Positions 1 through 10,396 of a stretch of 64,000 bases of DNA are shown here, piece after piece. Each line of letters opens with the position of its first letter. Position 1 is the stretch's first letter. The notes beneath the pieces are model-generated. The model searched no databases and had not been told where the DNA came from. It worked only from the letters and a program-made list of their open reading frames with translations. Position numbers and translations under genes: made by a program. The DNA is from Taxawa tesnikishii (nom. ined.) (taxonomy: Eukaryota > Ascomycota > Dothideomycetes > Dothideales), in assembly GCA_030247885.1 (NCBI GenBank), contig JAPDRO010000020.1, forward strand, positions 1 through 64,000, written 5' to 3'.

Positions 1-90
1 TAACCCTAACCTAACCCTAACCCTAACCTAACCTAACCCTAACCCTAACCCTAACCTAACCTAACCCTAACCTAACCCTAACCCTAACCC
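1..90. repeat. Telomere repeat array (left chromosome end)
   Basis: Sixteen head-to-tail units fill the first 90 bases with no interruption: ten TAACCC and six TAACC. The C-rich strand runs 5' to 3' into the chromosome, as expected at a left end, so the window starts at a true chromosome terminus. The TAACC units are either real variants or C-run under-calls like those inferred in the genes of this window. Confidence 0.97.
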
Positions 91-134
91 ACTCACTCAC
101 TCACTCACTCACTCACTCACTCACTCACTCACTC
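91..134. repeat. (ACTC)n microsatellite abutting the telomere
   Basis: Eleven perfect ACTC tetranucleotides follow the last telomere unit directly. Degenerate ACTC/TTACTC units continue to about 172. Confidence 0.95.
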
Positions 135-1456
135 TTATTCTTACTCATTCTTACTCTCACTCACTCACTCTCTTTTTCAATGTTTTTTTCTCTTTCTACT
201 TTATTTCTTTCTTTCTATTTTATCTCTCTACTTCTTTTATTCTTCTTATATCTTATTACTCTACTACTTTATTACTTTACTACTCTATTACTCTACTATT
301 CTATTACTCTACTATTTTATTACTCTATTATTTTATTACTTTACTACTTTACTACTTTATTATTTTATTACTTTATTACTATATTTTTATTACTTTCTTA
401 TTCTTTTTTAAATATTACTTTAACTCTACTAATTTATTATTCCATTCTTATATTACTATATCTCTATTACTTTACTCCTTATCTTTTACTATAAATCTCT
501 TATTTTAACTTTTTTTCTTTTATTTCTTTTCTTTCTTTTATTTTATCTCTTCTTATTTTCCTATTTTTTACTTTTATTCTATTTCTATATTATTATATCC
601 CTATTACTTAAACTTTCTTTCTTTATTCCTTCCTTATTATAACTCTTATTTTCTAACTTACTTATTTTATTCCTTCTCTTTTTATTACCTTTTCTTTTTA
701 TTATCTTCTCTTTTTCTTTTATATTATCCTCCCTTACTTTACTTTCCTTTTTACTTTTTTTCTCTTATTCTTAGCTAATCTCCTTTTTCTTTTTATATTC
801 CACTATTTTACTTTAATTTCTTTTACTTTACTATTAAATCTATTAGTTTTTCTTTTTCTTTCTTTTATCTTTTTTTATCTTAAGAGATATATCTTTTTCT
901 CTTTAAAATATTATACTTGTTATAGAGAGAAATATTACCTTTTTTTTTTTGAAAATCCTATATAGAGAAATATTGTTCCTTTCTTTAAAACTTAGCTTTT
1001 CTATGATTATCGTCTTCTTCATTTATATACTTACTTTTTACCCTTATTTATCTAAACCCTAACTCTTAGTTCTATATTATCCTATATAATCCCTAAGGTT
1101 TAAGAAGAACTTTATTATACTTTAGGATTCTTTCTTAACTTCTTTATAACTTAGCTTAAGTCTATTTAACTAAGTTACTTTCCTTATCTATTAGACTTCT
1201 TCTTAACTACTCTAACTAACTTATTATTAGGCGTTTACTTTTTGTTAGGACTCTTTCTTGCTTGTCGGAGCTAGTAAGGACCTAACGTATTTACCTCTTA
1301 AGCTATTATCTATTTTTTTCCTTCGCTACTTCTTCTGTTTTTTCCTTCACTACTTCTTCTGTTTTTTCCTTCACTACTTCTTCTGTTTTTTCCTTCACTA
1401 CTTCTTCTGTTTTTTCTTATAGGTCGTTGCTATTAGTTGTCTCTGACCTCGCTATC
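135..1456. other. Pyrimidine-rich, strand-asymmetric subtelomeric spacer
   Basis: The + strand is almost only T, C and A, with very few G up to about 850, made of TTACT/CTTT/TATT words. From about 850 the bias weakens and the stretch grades into the 24-bp repeats at 1314-1414. The 104-codon Leu/Phe/Tyr open frame at 180-494 is a by-product of the composition. A single TAACCCTAA-like word lies near 1053-1063 (AAACCCTAACTC). I see no gene here. Confidence 0.8.
1314..1414. repeat. 24-bp tandem repeat, about four copies
   Basis: About four nearly identical 24-bp units (core CCTTCACTACTTCTTCTG after a T6 run) lie just beyond the helicase stop codon on its 3' side. Because 24 is a multiple of three, the minus strand is open across the units in one frame (EEVVKEKT repeated), but two stop codons separate this from the helicase frame, so I do not call it coding. 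Confidence 0.85.
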
Positions 1457-4400
1457 TTAGAACGACAATAAAGCCTTTGCCGCTACTCTGACTCCCTGTA
1501 CCGCCATTCCGCCTCCAAATCTTGTCTCCTCTCCCAACCAGTCAAAGAAATCCTCCACCCCGGCGAATCTGCGCCGGAAGTGGTCCTCTAGCCATCTGGC
1601 TCCTCCGGCGCTCACGAATATCCCGTAACAGAGCGGCAGGACCACGTCTCCGTGCTCACACGCTTCTTCCTTACTGGTCTTGCTGAGCTCAGCCCTTTGG
1701 CAGATGGACTGAGGGTTTAGGCACCAGAAGCAGCTCGTGTACGGACGCAACCACTTTCGTCCGCGTGTCTCGTGCCGCTGCCGTACTCGACTGCGCTCGT
1801 GAAACACCTCATGCCGCCGGGCACACTTGGAGAACTCGTGCTTCCATTCCTCGTCCATCGCACGGCAGAGCAAGCATGTCCCGCGCACGCTGGCCAGGTC
1901 CAGACGGTAGTTGACAAGTTCGGAGTGAGCCTGCAGCCGCTCTTGCTGGATGAGATCGAGTCCGGTGTGGGCGGTCTGCCGTCTTGTCGCGTCCGAGGCT
2001 GCGATTGGATCCTCGTGAGCCGCTTTGCAGACGTCGCAAGCCACGTCTTCCGGCATGCACCACCTTCGGTGCTGAGCGAGATCGAGGTGTTCGCTCAGCG
2101 AAGTTCGGAAACATTGCTCGCCTCGTAAGTACTTGTGCACGGCCTGCTTGTCCCGTCGCTTGCGAAGTGACACGTCGTCCCTGCAGCTGCCCGTCTGCTC
2201 CGAACCGACGTCGACGTCGTCTTCGAGCTGTGCCTGCCACGTCGCCGGCAGGAGAACCATCGAGTACGCCTCCATCCCGTCGCGGCCGGCCCGACCCGAC
2301 TCCTGCGCGAAGGTGACCAACGAGTCCGGCTCCCCTACGTTCATGACCAGACGTACATGAGCGTGGTCGAAGCCTTCGGCAAGAGCGGTCGTGGCAACGA
2401 GATACGGGCGGTCGGAGGTATGGATCCAGCGATCAACGATGAGCTTCTTCTGTTCCGGCGTTCCGCTCTTTGCGGTGTATGCAGCACAACCAAGCAGTTG
2501 GCACAGGCTGTCCGCGTCCTCACACGTTCGGACGTATAGGACGATCTTGTCACGGGAATGATCGAACAGGTCGGAGTCGCGCCACGCGTCTTGCGCTTCG
2601 ACCGCACTCTGCTCCAGAAGGCTGCCTTTGCGAGGGTCTGCCCTGCGGACCATGTAGAATATGTTGGGTCGGTTGCTCGATGCTCTGATGGTTGTCGGAC
2701 GGTAGAGGTAGTTGCGCTCCTCAAACTCCTCTTTCATGGACGGAGGCAGTGTGGCTGTCAGGTAGACAAACTGCGTCCTGAGATTGCGGACCGCAGTAAG
2801 GTCGACGATGCTCGATCGGTAGTCAACGGCAGTCACCGTCAGGTGGCATTCGTCGATCACGATTCGATCGAGTTTCTGCTGGACGATCAGGCTTCGTGCG
2901 TATTTCGTGAAGTGTGTTGTGGCCGCAGCCTCAACGCTGACGATTATCAGCGATGCTTCTCGACTTTCTCCCGGCAACCATTCGAGGTGAGCGATGTTCA
3001 GTTCCCGTATCCGCCGAAGCAGGTCTGCCCGAAGGGATACGAGCGGCACGATGAGGATGGTGATCCCGGCATCAGGCAGCGTACACGGCAACATGAAGGA
3101 CAGGCTCTTTCCGGCTCCGGTTGGCAAGATGGCCACCACCTGCTCCGTCCACGACATGATCGTGGTGAGGGTCTGTTCCTGCTCCCTCGATTTCCACATC
3201 ATTCTCTGGTTGCCGTAGAGCTTTCTGAGCCCTTCCAGCAGAGCCTCTGCCGACCACGGTTTGCGGGGCCGATAGACACCCTTGGCAAGTCGTTCCTTCA
3301 GTCGACACTCTTCTCCGTCCCTCTTTCGCTTCTTGCCTTTTAGCATCGTCTCCACTCCCCAGAAGTCCTGCCACAACGTTGACGCGCGAAGTCCCATTCG
3401 GATCAGCCCGTCCCACACGTTGCCGAAGGTCGCTCCCGTCTGATTGGCATACGCCCTGTTGACCGTGCGTGTCTTGTGGTTGCGCTGTCTCGTCATCGCT
3501 CGGATATCCTCCTCCATCTCCTCGGCGTCCTCGTCGTCTTCGTTGACTTCGAAGCAGCCTATGTTGCTCGCAAACTTGGTCTTGACGATGGCCACGCTCA
3601 TCTGGCGCCAGTTGGAAACGTGAAGCCGGGGTGTGCACGCCCGAGCACTGGCTTCCTCCAGACAACGACTCAACCGTCCTTCGCCCCACACCTTTCCGTC
3701 TTTCTCCCACAAGAACGAGGAGAGCAGTGCCTTTGGTGATTGCTGCCGCAGAAAGACCTGTCGTAGCGGCACGACATAGACGAGGTAATCCAGCAACAGG
3801 TCGCCCACCGGATTGGCGAGAAACCGGATGTTTTCCTTGTACCTGCCCGTCTGCTGCTGACCTTTGTGGTATTTGACATGTATCATGACACGATCGTGGC
3901 GGAGTGTGATGGATCGTCGTCGTTGCGTGTTCCGCCAGGTCATGGAGAAGAACTCGCTTTCGCGGATGGGCTGACCGCCACTGATGTGAACGAGGACACA
4001 CAAGCGTTTCAAGAACTCCTGCACAGTTGCCTCGTAGCCGGCTAGCGCACTGTCCCTCCAAACGAAGCCGCTCGCTGATCGACGGTCTTGCTGAAGGAAA
4101 AGGCGGCACAGTTGCTCGGAACGCTCAACGGCGGCCAACAGAGCTTTGTCCGTCCCCTCAGCAGGAGAGCGTTGTCACGATGCTGGATCAAGCTCCAGCC
4201 GACGGTATCGACGTTGCCGCTATCTCTAAGCGCCCAAGACTGCATGCGGCGTAGGTCCTTCTGACCCAGCAGCAAGTCGTCGTACAGTAGCCGTTCGCAC
4301 TCACGGTATTCGGAGAGCAGTAGCGTGGGGATCTGGTCCATACGCAGCTCTGTATCTTCGTATGTCAGGACCTGTTCGCTTTCGTCCCAACAGGCCTCAT

Positions 4401-5890
4401 GATCACCCACGCTGTCCTTCGAGATGCGAAACAGCAACAGGCGCCAGCGGAGTATCTCCCCATCGGCGTCTCGGCCGTCTGCTGCAGATAACTCTCACAG
4501 CATTCCTTGACGAGCGCGAGCGTTTCTCCCCACCCTGCCGCTCTTTGCGAGCACAGTCATAGAAGATCAGCAGCTGCGCGACCCATATCATCGCAGACAG
4601 ACTGCTGTTGAAGTTGCCGGGTTCCATCCAGCCTTGCGTAGACGGCTTGATGCTTAGCATCGCGCAGAAGCTCACTATTGGCGAGCGGTACCGTCGGGCT
4701 CCGGTAGTGTGACGGATAACGAGCATCCATAACTCAACCAGCCCATCTCTCAGTTGGCCCTTGATCCCTTCACCCGTGCCCGTCGCTCCCCGTTCTGCTA
4801 ACCGACGGAGGTTATGCCACACCACCCTTTGCTTGTCCGTCGGTTCGATCACGTCCTCTGGCCGGATCGTCTCCTCCGAGTCAGCACTGAAGTGGTACTC
4901 GTCACAGATCGCCACTCGCTCCAGGTACGACAGGAACTGTGACGCCAGCTTGAAGTAGACCTTGAGCGTGCCGGGCTCCTTGTAAGGATCGAACGGCCGA
5001 ACCTTCCCAATCGACTCGACCTGCGACGACTGGAACCGACTGAGAACGACGCGACATGGCCAAGTGAGCATACAGTCGGGTCCGTCGAAACACCAGCCGT
5101 GCGCCTCCCTGAGCACGTCCTCCATCGCATCGACGATCGTCCGCAGAGGACATCCTTCGTCTCGCGAGGGCACGGCGATCGCTGCTCGGATCTCGTCTTT
5201 CTTCAAGCCGCAGACATGGTCGACGATGCCGGTCTCTCTGAGCCATGGTACCACGGTAGAACGATGCTCGTCGAATCCGCGGACACGGTTGGCCGCAGAT
5301 GCGGCGTCGCGCTCTGCCTGAAGGATGTCTTCTTCTTGCGTCCGGAAGAAGTCACGCTGGTGACCGGCTCGCCTCCGACCGCAAATCTCCAGGTCCGCTA
5401 CTTGGACCTCGAAGTACCTCTGCCAGCTTCCGACCTTGAAGAAACGCTGACAGGCGCGGTCGCAAGACCACAGCTTGTTGTGGGTATGGACCTGCTTCAA
5501 ACGAGCATCGCCGCCTCGCTTCTGTCCGTTGACCCAGCCGTGTTGCCGCTCACAATGATCTTGCATGCCACGCGGAGTGCGGCATATATAGGGACAAAGC
5601 CTGCCTTCGCCATCTTTCCCGCCACACTTCAAGCCGTCGAAGTACACCGGAAGTCCCGTTACGGGAGGCTCTGTTGCTGCTGGATAGATGACATCTGCCT
5701 CGACTTGCGCAAGTTCGGTAAAAGACCCGACTTTGGCAATAATGTCCCGCCGTTGTTGTAAGCTGAGACGCTTGTGATGCACACGAAGATGTTTGGCGAG
5801 CTGCGAAGGTACGACTGCATACTGACAATGGATGCAAACAAGGATGCGGTGCTGGGCGACTACTTGGAAGAGACGATGAAAATCATCCAT
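1457..5890 (-). CDS. Telomere-linked RecQ-type helicase with OrsD-like zinc-finger N-terminus
   Basis: A single gene of about 1478 aa reads towards the telomere. Residues 1-120 hold two C2H2-like zinc fingers (C19/C22/H34/H38-39; C99/C103/H112/H117), as in the OrsD/DUF3505 family. The C-terminal half is a RecQ-type SF2 helicase: motif I PTGAGKS (about 925-930), DECH (1014-1017), TATLPP (1046), QESGRAGRDG (1197-1206), then Cys pairs (CDVC, CLLC, CFWC) of a likely zinc domain. Between them, about 640-815, the order R, K, H..R, H, Y resembles a tyrosine recombinase core (see findings). Related helicases sit next to telomeres in many fungi and are linked to recombinational telomere maintenance. 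As given, the frame slips three times, each at a C4 run on the + strand (4528-4531, 4458-4461, 4154-4157); one extra base at each gives one continuous family-like protein. I read these as sequence errors, but cannot exclude a decayed copy. Confidence 0.85.
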
Positions 5891-6230
5891 CTGAGTCTTG
5901 GCTTGCCTTCACGGCTGCCATACTTGCGAGGCCAGACATAGCTATATTACCTTTCTAAGGATTTAAAGGATCCATGTGATGCTCAGGATCAATTGTTTAG
6001 AGCGTACTGATCACGTCGCATAGACACAGGGCTGGTCTTTGTTTGGAGAGGCCGCCCTGCGAAAATGCGGGAGTGGCCTATGCACAAGGCGCCTCATCTT
6101 TTTCCTTTTAAGACCGCCGCCCTTGATGTTCCATGTATATGGCATATATATGAGTGGTGTTTGGCATGCAGAGAGAATAACCTTATGACAGTATAGTGTG
6201 TGGGTTTCGAGAAGGTTGGGGCTCGGGAAG
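5891..6230 (-). promoter_or_regulatory. Upstream region of the telomeric helicase
   Basis: About 340 bases of ordinary composition lie between the helicase start codon and the iteron cluster. I see no gene. It presumably carries the helicase promoter; no specific element is recognisable. Confidence 0.4.
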
Positions 6231-6333
6231 GCAAACGAATCGTGGTCAACAGGTGCAAACGAATCGTGGTCGTTCCTCTAACCCTTAGGGTTATAGCCCA
6301 CGCAAAAGCAAACGAATCGTGGCCATTCGTTTG
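6231..6333. repeat. Iteron cluster with palindrome at the edge of the AT-rich block
   Basis: The 15-mer GCAAACGAATCGTGG occurs three times in direct orientation (6231-6245, 6255-6269, 6308-6322). The last copy runs into its own partial inversion, so CAAACGAAT and ATTCGTTTG form arms around CGTGGCC at 6309-6333. Between copies two and three, CTAACCC faces GGGTTA at 6280-6293. Base composition collapses immediately after 6333. It could be a transposon end or a protein-binding array. Confidence 0.8.
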
Positions 6334-6600
6334 ACTTCTACGAGTAGGTCTAGAGATACGCTTCTATCTAGTATAATTAGTTTATTATATATAACTAGTA
6401 GTCTTCTTATATTACGTATAAATAGTAGTCCTTATAGTAAGTTACTCTTCTAGTTATTTTTAGTACTACTCTTAGTTCTTCTTATAGTAATATTAGTAAC
6501 TAGTTTCTTAGAGGCTAATCCTCGTACTAGTATTAATTACTTTAGTACTAATACTACTATAAGTACTATAATAGCTACTTTTATAGTACCTTTAAATCTA

Positions 6601-6971
6601 GTTATAAATATAACCTTATAGTTACGAATTTCTTCTAGTAATATTAAGAAGATTACCTTATATACTTATAGCTTATAACGTAACTACTTAATTAACGAGT
6701 CTTATTATATAGTATAATTCTCTAGTAAATTACTTAGTTATAAAGTCTCTTACCCTTTTACGCTAGTACTACTATAGCTACTACTATAGCTACTATTATT
6801 AGTATTACTATAGTTACTAATACTAGTACTACTATAGTTACTAATACTAGTACTACTATAGTTATAACTTTAACTTTATAGTTATAAACTTCCTCTAGTA
6901 ATATTAAGAAGACTACCTTATATACTTATATTTTATAATATAACTACTTAATTAACGAGTCTTATTATATA
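6601..6971. repeat. Direct duplication of about 110 bp plus internal 24-bp repeats
   Basis: The segment around 6601-6712 recurs at 6861-6971 (offset 260; for example TCTAGTAATATTAAGAAG at 6634 and 6894). Between them a 24-bp unit built on ACTATAGTTACTAATACTAG is repeated twice perfectly (6807-6854) with a partial third. Confidence 0.8.
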
Positions 6972-7148
6972 ATGCGCTCTTCTAGTATAACGCAATCTTT
7001 TAGTAAAGTCTCTATAGCTATAAATATTACTCTAATAGACTTATCTCTATACTCTTTAGATTACGTAATACTAGTACTTTACTCTTTTTACGCCTTATAG
7101 TAATTACTTACTTAATAAGCTAATAAGGAAGGTAATAAGAGACTACTT

Positions 7149-7210
7149 AGTTAATAAGCGCTTAGTTAATAAGTGCTTACTTAGTAAGCGCTTACTTAAT
7201 AAGCGCTTAC
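7149..7210. repeat. 15-bp minisatellite
   Basis: Four copies of a 15-mer close to AGTTAATAAGCGCTT stand in tandem, flanked by direct repeats of TTAATAAGCTAATAAGGAAG (around 7112-7131 and 7211-7230). Confidence 0.85.
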
Positions 7211-7470
7211 TTAATAAGCTAATAAGGAAGAAGATAATAATCTAATAGACTATAGTTATTACTATTACTAGCGTATTATAAGAATCTAGTAGTATATAAA
7301 TTAAGTAGTAATTTAATTAATATTATAAGCTAGTAAGATAGTAAGTAAAATAGAGGTTTAAATAAAGAGTAAAATAAGTATAAAGACGTAAGATTAAATA
7401 AGTAGTAACTTAGAAACGATAAAATAAAGGTCCTATAAGTAATCTATAGTATATATAGCTAGTAATAATA

Positions 7471-7530
7471 AACCCGTCTAGTTAATAGATAACTCGTCTA
7501 GTTAATTAATAACTCGTCTAGTTAATAAAA
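7471..7530. repeat. 20-bp tandem repeat, three copies
   Basis: Three consecutive 20-mers share AACYCGTCTAGTTAAT (7471-7490, 7491-7510, 7511-7530). The repeat lies inside the RIP block and no function is visible. Confidence 0.85.
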
Positions 7531-8548
7531 CTATCTAGTTATTTAATAACTACTTACTACTACTATTATAGTCCTTCTTAAGTCGCTTATTAAGCTAATT
7601 AATCTCCCTATTATAGTTACTAATTATAGTAGGGAAAAAGGTAGTAATAATAAGTAGCTATTTCTAGTTTTTATTCTTATAATAAATCCCTTACTATTAT
7701 CTTCCGAAAGGTAGATATAAGGGGTAGAGTTATATAATATAGAGTTACGTAGTAGTACTCGGCTATTTAAGTAATAGTAAGGAAGCGAAGGCTACCCTAT
7801 TATAATAGTATTAACTCGTCGACTTAATTTACTAAATATATACTATTTATTATATTAAAAATGCGCTAAACTATATAACTCGATATATAACGTAGTAAGT
7901 ATAAAGAGACTAATATAAATAATATACTACTATAATTACGCTATTAGTTAATATATAGGCTTTATAATAAAGAGATAAGGAAATAGTAATAAATATTCTA
8001 ATTAGTATATTAAGCGTATATACTTATATAAAGATACTTCCTTAAACTAAAGATAATATCTCGCTATATAGTTATCTAAACTAAACTATTAACGCGCTAT
8101 TATAGTCGCCTTAATAGAGAGAACGTCCCTAGCTAATAAGAAGTTCTTATACCTTAGCTATTAATCCTAGAAGTAAGCCTAGTTTAGCGAAGATTATTAG
8201 TATTATGTTTATATACGACGATAATAAAAGTAAGTATATAAGCTATAGTTAATATAAATAGCCGGCCGTTCGGATTTACTATAGTTTAATATATCTAGTA
8301 ATAAAGATATTATATATAAGTAAAGGAAAGTAATTATATAAACCTTACGCTTAAATATTACTATTATTAAAGCTAATATTAAACGAAGTTATTATATTTA
8401 TAAAGTATTCTTTTCGATAATAAAGAGAAGTATAATAAGCTAATGTTACTTTTTTAAAGGTATATATATAAGCGACCTTAATTAACTCGTATATAATATA
8501 AGCGTAGTCCTATTAACTCGAGGTAATAAGTATAAGAATATATATATA

Positions 8549-10396
8549 ACGTAGTCTACGGGGATATAAGTTACGCGAGGTAGTAAGTTACTATAACGTA
8601 AACCTTTAATCTTCTACTATTACTACTAACTACTATAAGTACTTTTATACTTAGTAAATAGGCTTATATAGAAGAGGATATTTAGAAGGCTATTTCTACT
8701 ATTAAAAACAACAAATACTTATTAGTTCGTAAGGTTACCCTCGTATTTAAGGTCCCGAATATAATACTATAGTATTATATATTTAGACGAACTTTACGCG
8801 CTATAGCGTACTAAGAAGAGTAGCTCCTTTTTATACTAAAAGAAAAGACGTTAGTACGATAGATTATACGTCTTACGTATACTAGATTCTCTACTTTACT
8901 TACGTTAGCTTTATAAATAACTAAGGAGATATAACGCGGACGCGTTTAACTTTCTAAGGCTTTTATATTAACTCTTTAACTAATTAGCGAGTATTAGCTT
9001 AATTACTTTAAGGCTCGTTATTTTAAGATCGTAGGTATTTAGACGCGTTAAATTAATAGTATATAGTTTAAAGCGACGAGTTACAAGAACGTAAAGAAGT
9101 AGTTTAACGTAGTAATAAAGATATAAATATAAAACTAATATACGCTAGAGTACGTTTATAATATAAACGAGTCTAACTTCGTAGTTAAAGTAAGTTAGTT
9201 ATTAAGAGTATTAGTTAATATATATAAGGATAGTAGTTAGAAGTAGATTATTAGTAAGTAAGAATAGATAACTATAATCGAGTACGTAAGCGCTACTAGC
9301 CTAGCTATTTTACCCTTATTAATCTATAAGGCGAAATATACGAATACTATATAAATACTTATATATACGCCTTTAAACTAAAAGTTCTCGACTAGTAATA
9401 ATAGCTAGACGTTTAATAGTTATAGTTACGAGTAACTAATTACTATATTCGAGCCTTTAATATAATTAAAAGACTCTATAACTCGGAGATTACTAATTAT
9501 AGATAGTTATAGTAGCTATATTACTAGTAAGGTAATTACCTTCTATATATAAAGTAAGATTAACTTAATAATCTTACTACTTTATTATTCGTATATCCTT
9601 TAATTACTTAACGCTAGCGTATTTACGCTACTTAAGCGTATATTAACTTTAGAGACTAACGCTACTTTACGAGTCGATTCTAGCTATATATTACGCGTAA
9701 AATAAACTAAGATATATATCCGCGCGAGGGATAAGGTACTTATTACTTATAATATTCTCGCTAGATAGCGCGGTACTAGTTTAGTACTATTAAGCTTTAT
9801 ATTTATACTTAAAAAGTTACCTTTTAGGACGACTTTAGTTACTTTACTACTATATATACTACCCTAGTAACTTAATCTAGACTTATCGCTACTTTATAGT
9901 TTACTACTAGATAGTACTAAACTACGTAAAGTAAACGCGCTACTTAATTTTATAATAAAGGCTACTTAGGACGTTCTATTTCTAGTAAAGTAATATACGA
10001 AGTAAATAACTTATACTTTTAAATCGACGTATAGTAAGTTTATTACTTTACGTAAGTAGGTAGAAGAATAGAAAAGACTTCTTAATACTCGAAAGGCTCG
10101 AATAAAGGGTAAGTAAGTTATATTAAAAGGAAGTTTATATTTAGTACGTAAGAAGTACTTAAGATAGTAAAGGTAATAAAAGCGAAGATAATAAAGAAAA
10201 AGACTCGTAGATAACTACGTAAGCGTAAGGCGAAAGAAATAACTAAGGAGGAGGAAGACGAGCTATTTAAGAACTTACTTAGCGACTCTAATTCTAATTA
10301 TATTATAGTTATAATACGTAGATAATTAATGGAGTTAAAAGGGTAAAGATTTATTAACTTACTACTTCGCGTAACTTATATCCTCGTAAACTACGT
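8549..10396 (+). mobile_element. Pogo-type Tc1/mariner DNA transposon A, RIP-dead
   Basis: The element is 1848 bp with terminal inverted repeats of about 45 bp (left ACGTAGTCTACGGGGATATA, right its near-perfect inverse ending CTACGT) and a TA duplication at 8547-8548 and 10397-10398. On the + strand the relic of a DDE_1/CENP-B-type transposase is readable: an HTH-like stretch (YRFRRTLR type, about 8780), NESNF near the first catalytic Asp, LLIIDSYSSYI near the second, and a following ILxLLNxSVFxLLKR block. All long frames are cut by TAG/TAA of RIP type. It belongs to the same family as element B at 21850, but is far diverged from it. Confidence 0.85.

Noticed and set aside
180-494. 104-codon open frame rich in Leu, Phe and Tyr
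   Set aside because: It is produced by the pyrimidine-only composition of the subtelomere and has no protein-like pattern.
1314-1414. 24-bp repeats as a coding C-terminal extension of the helicase
   Set aside because: The helicase frame meets a stop at 1457-1459 and more stops before the repeats.
1457-4138. A separate short helicase gene starting at the Met at 4138
   Set aside because: The sequence upstream in the other frames continues the same protein family without a gap, and the joins fall at C4 runs, so one long gene is more likely than two or three.
1717-5841. Many overlapping open frames on both strands across the helicase
   Set aside because: These are GC-rich shadows of the real gene with no family motifs.
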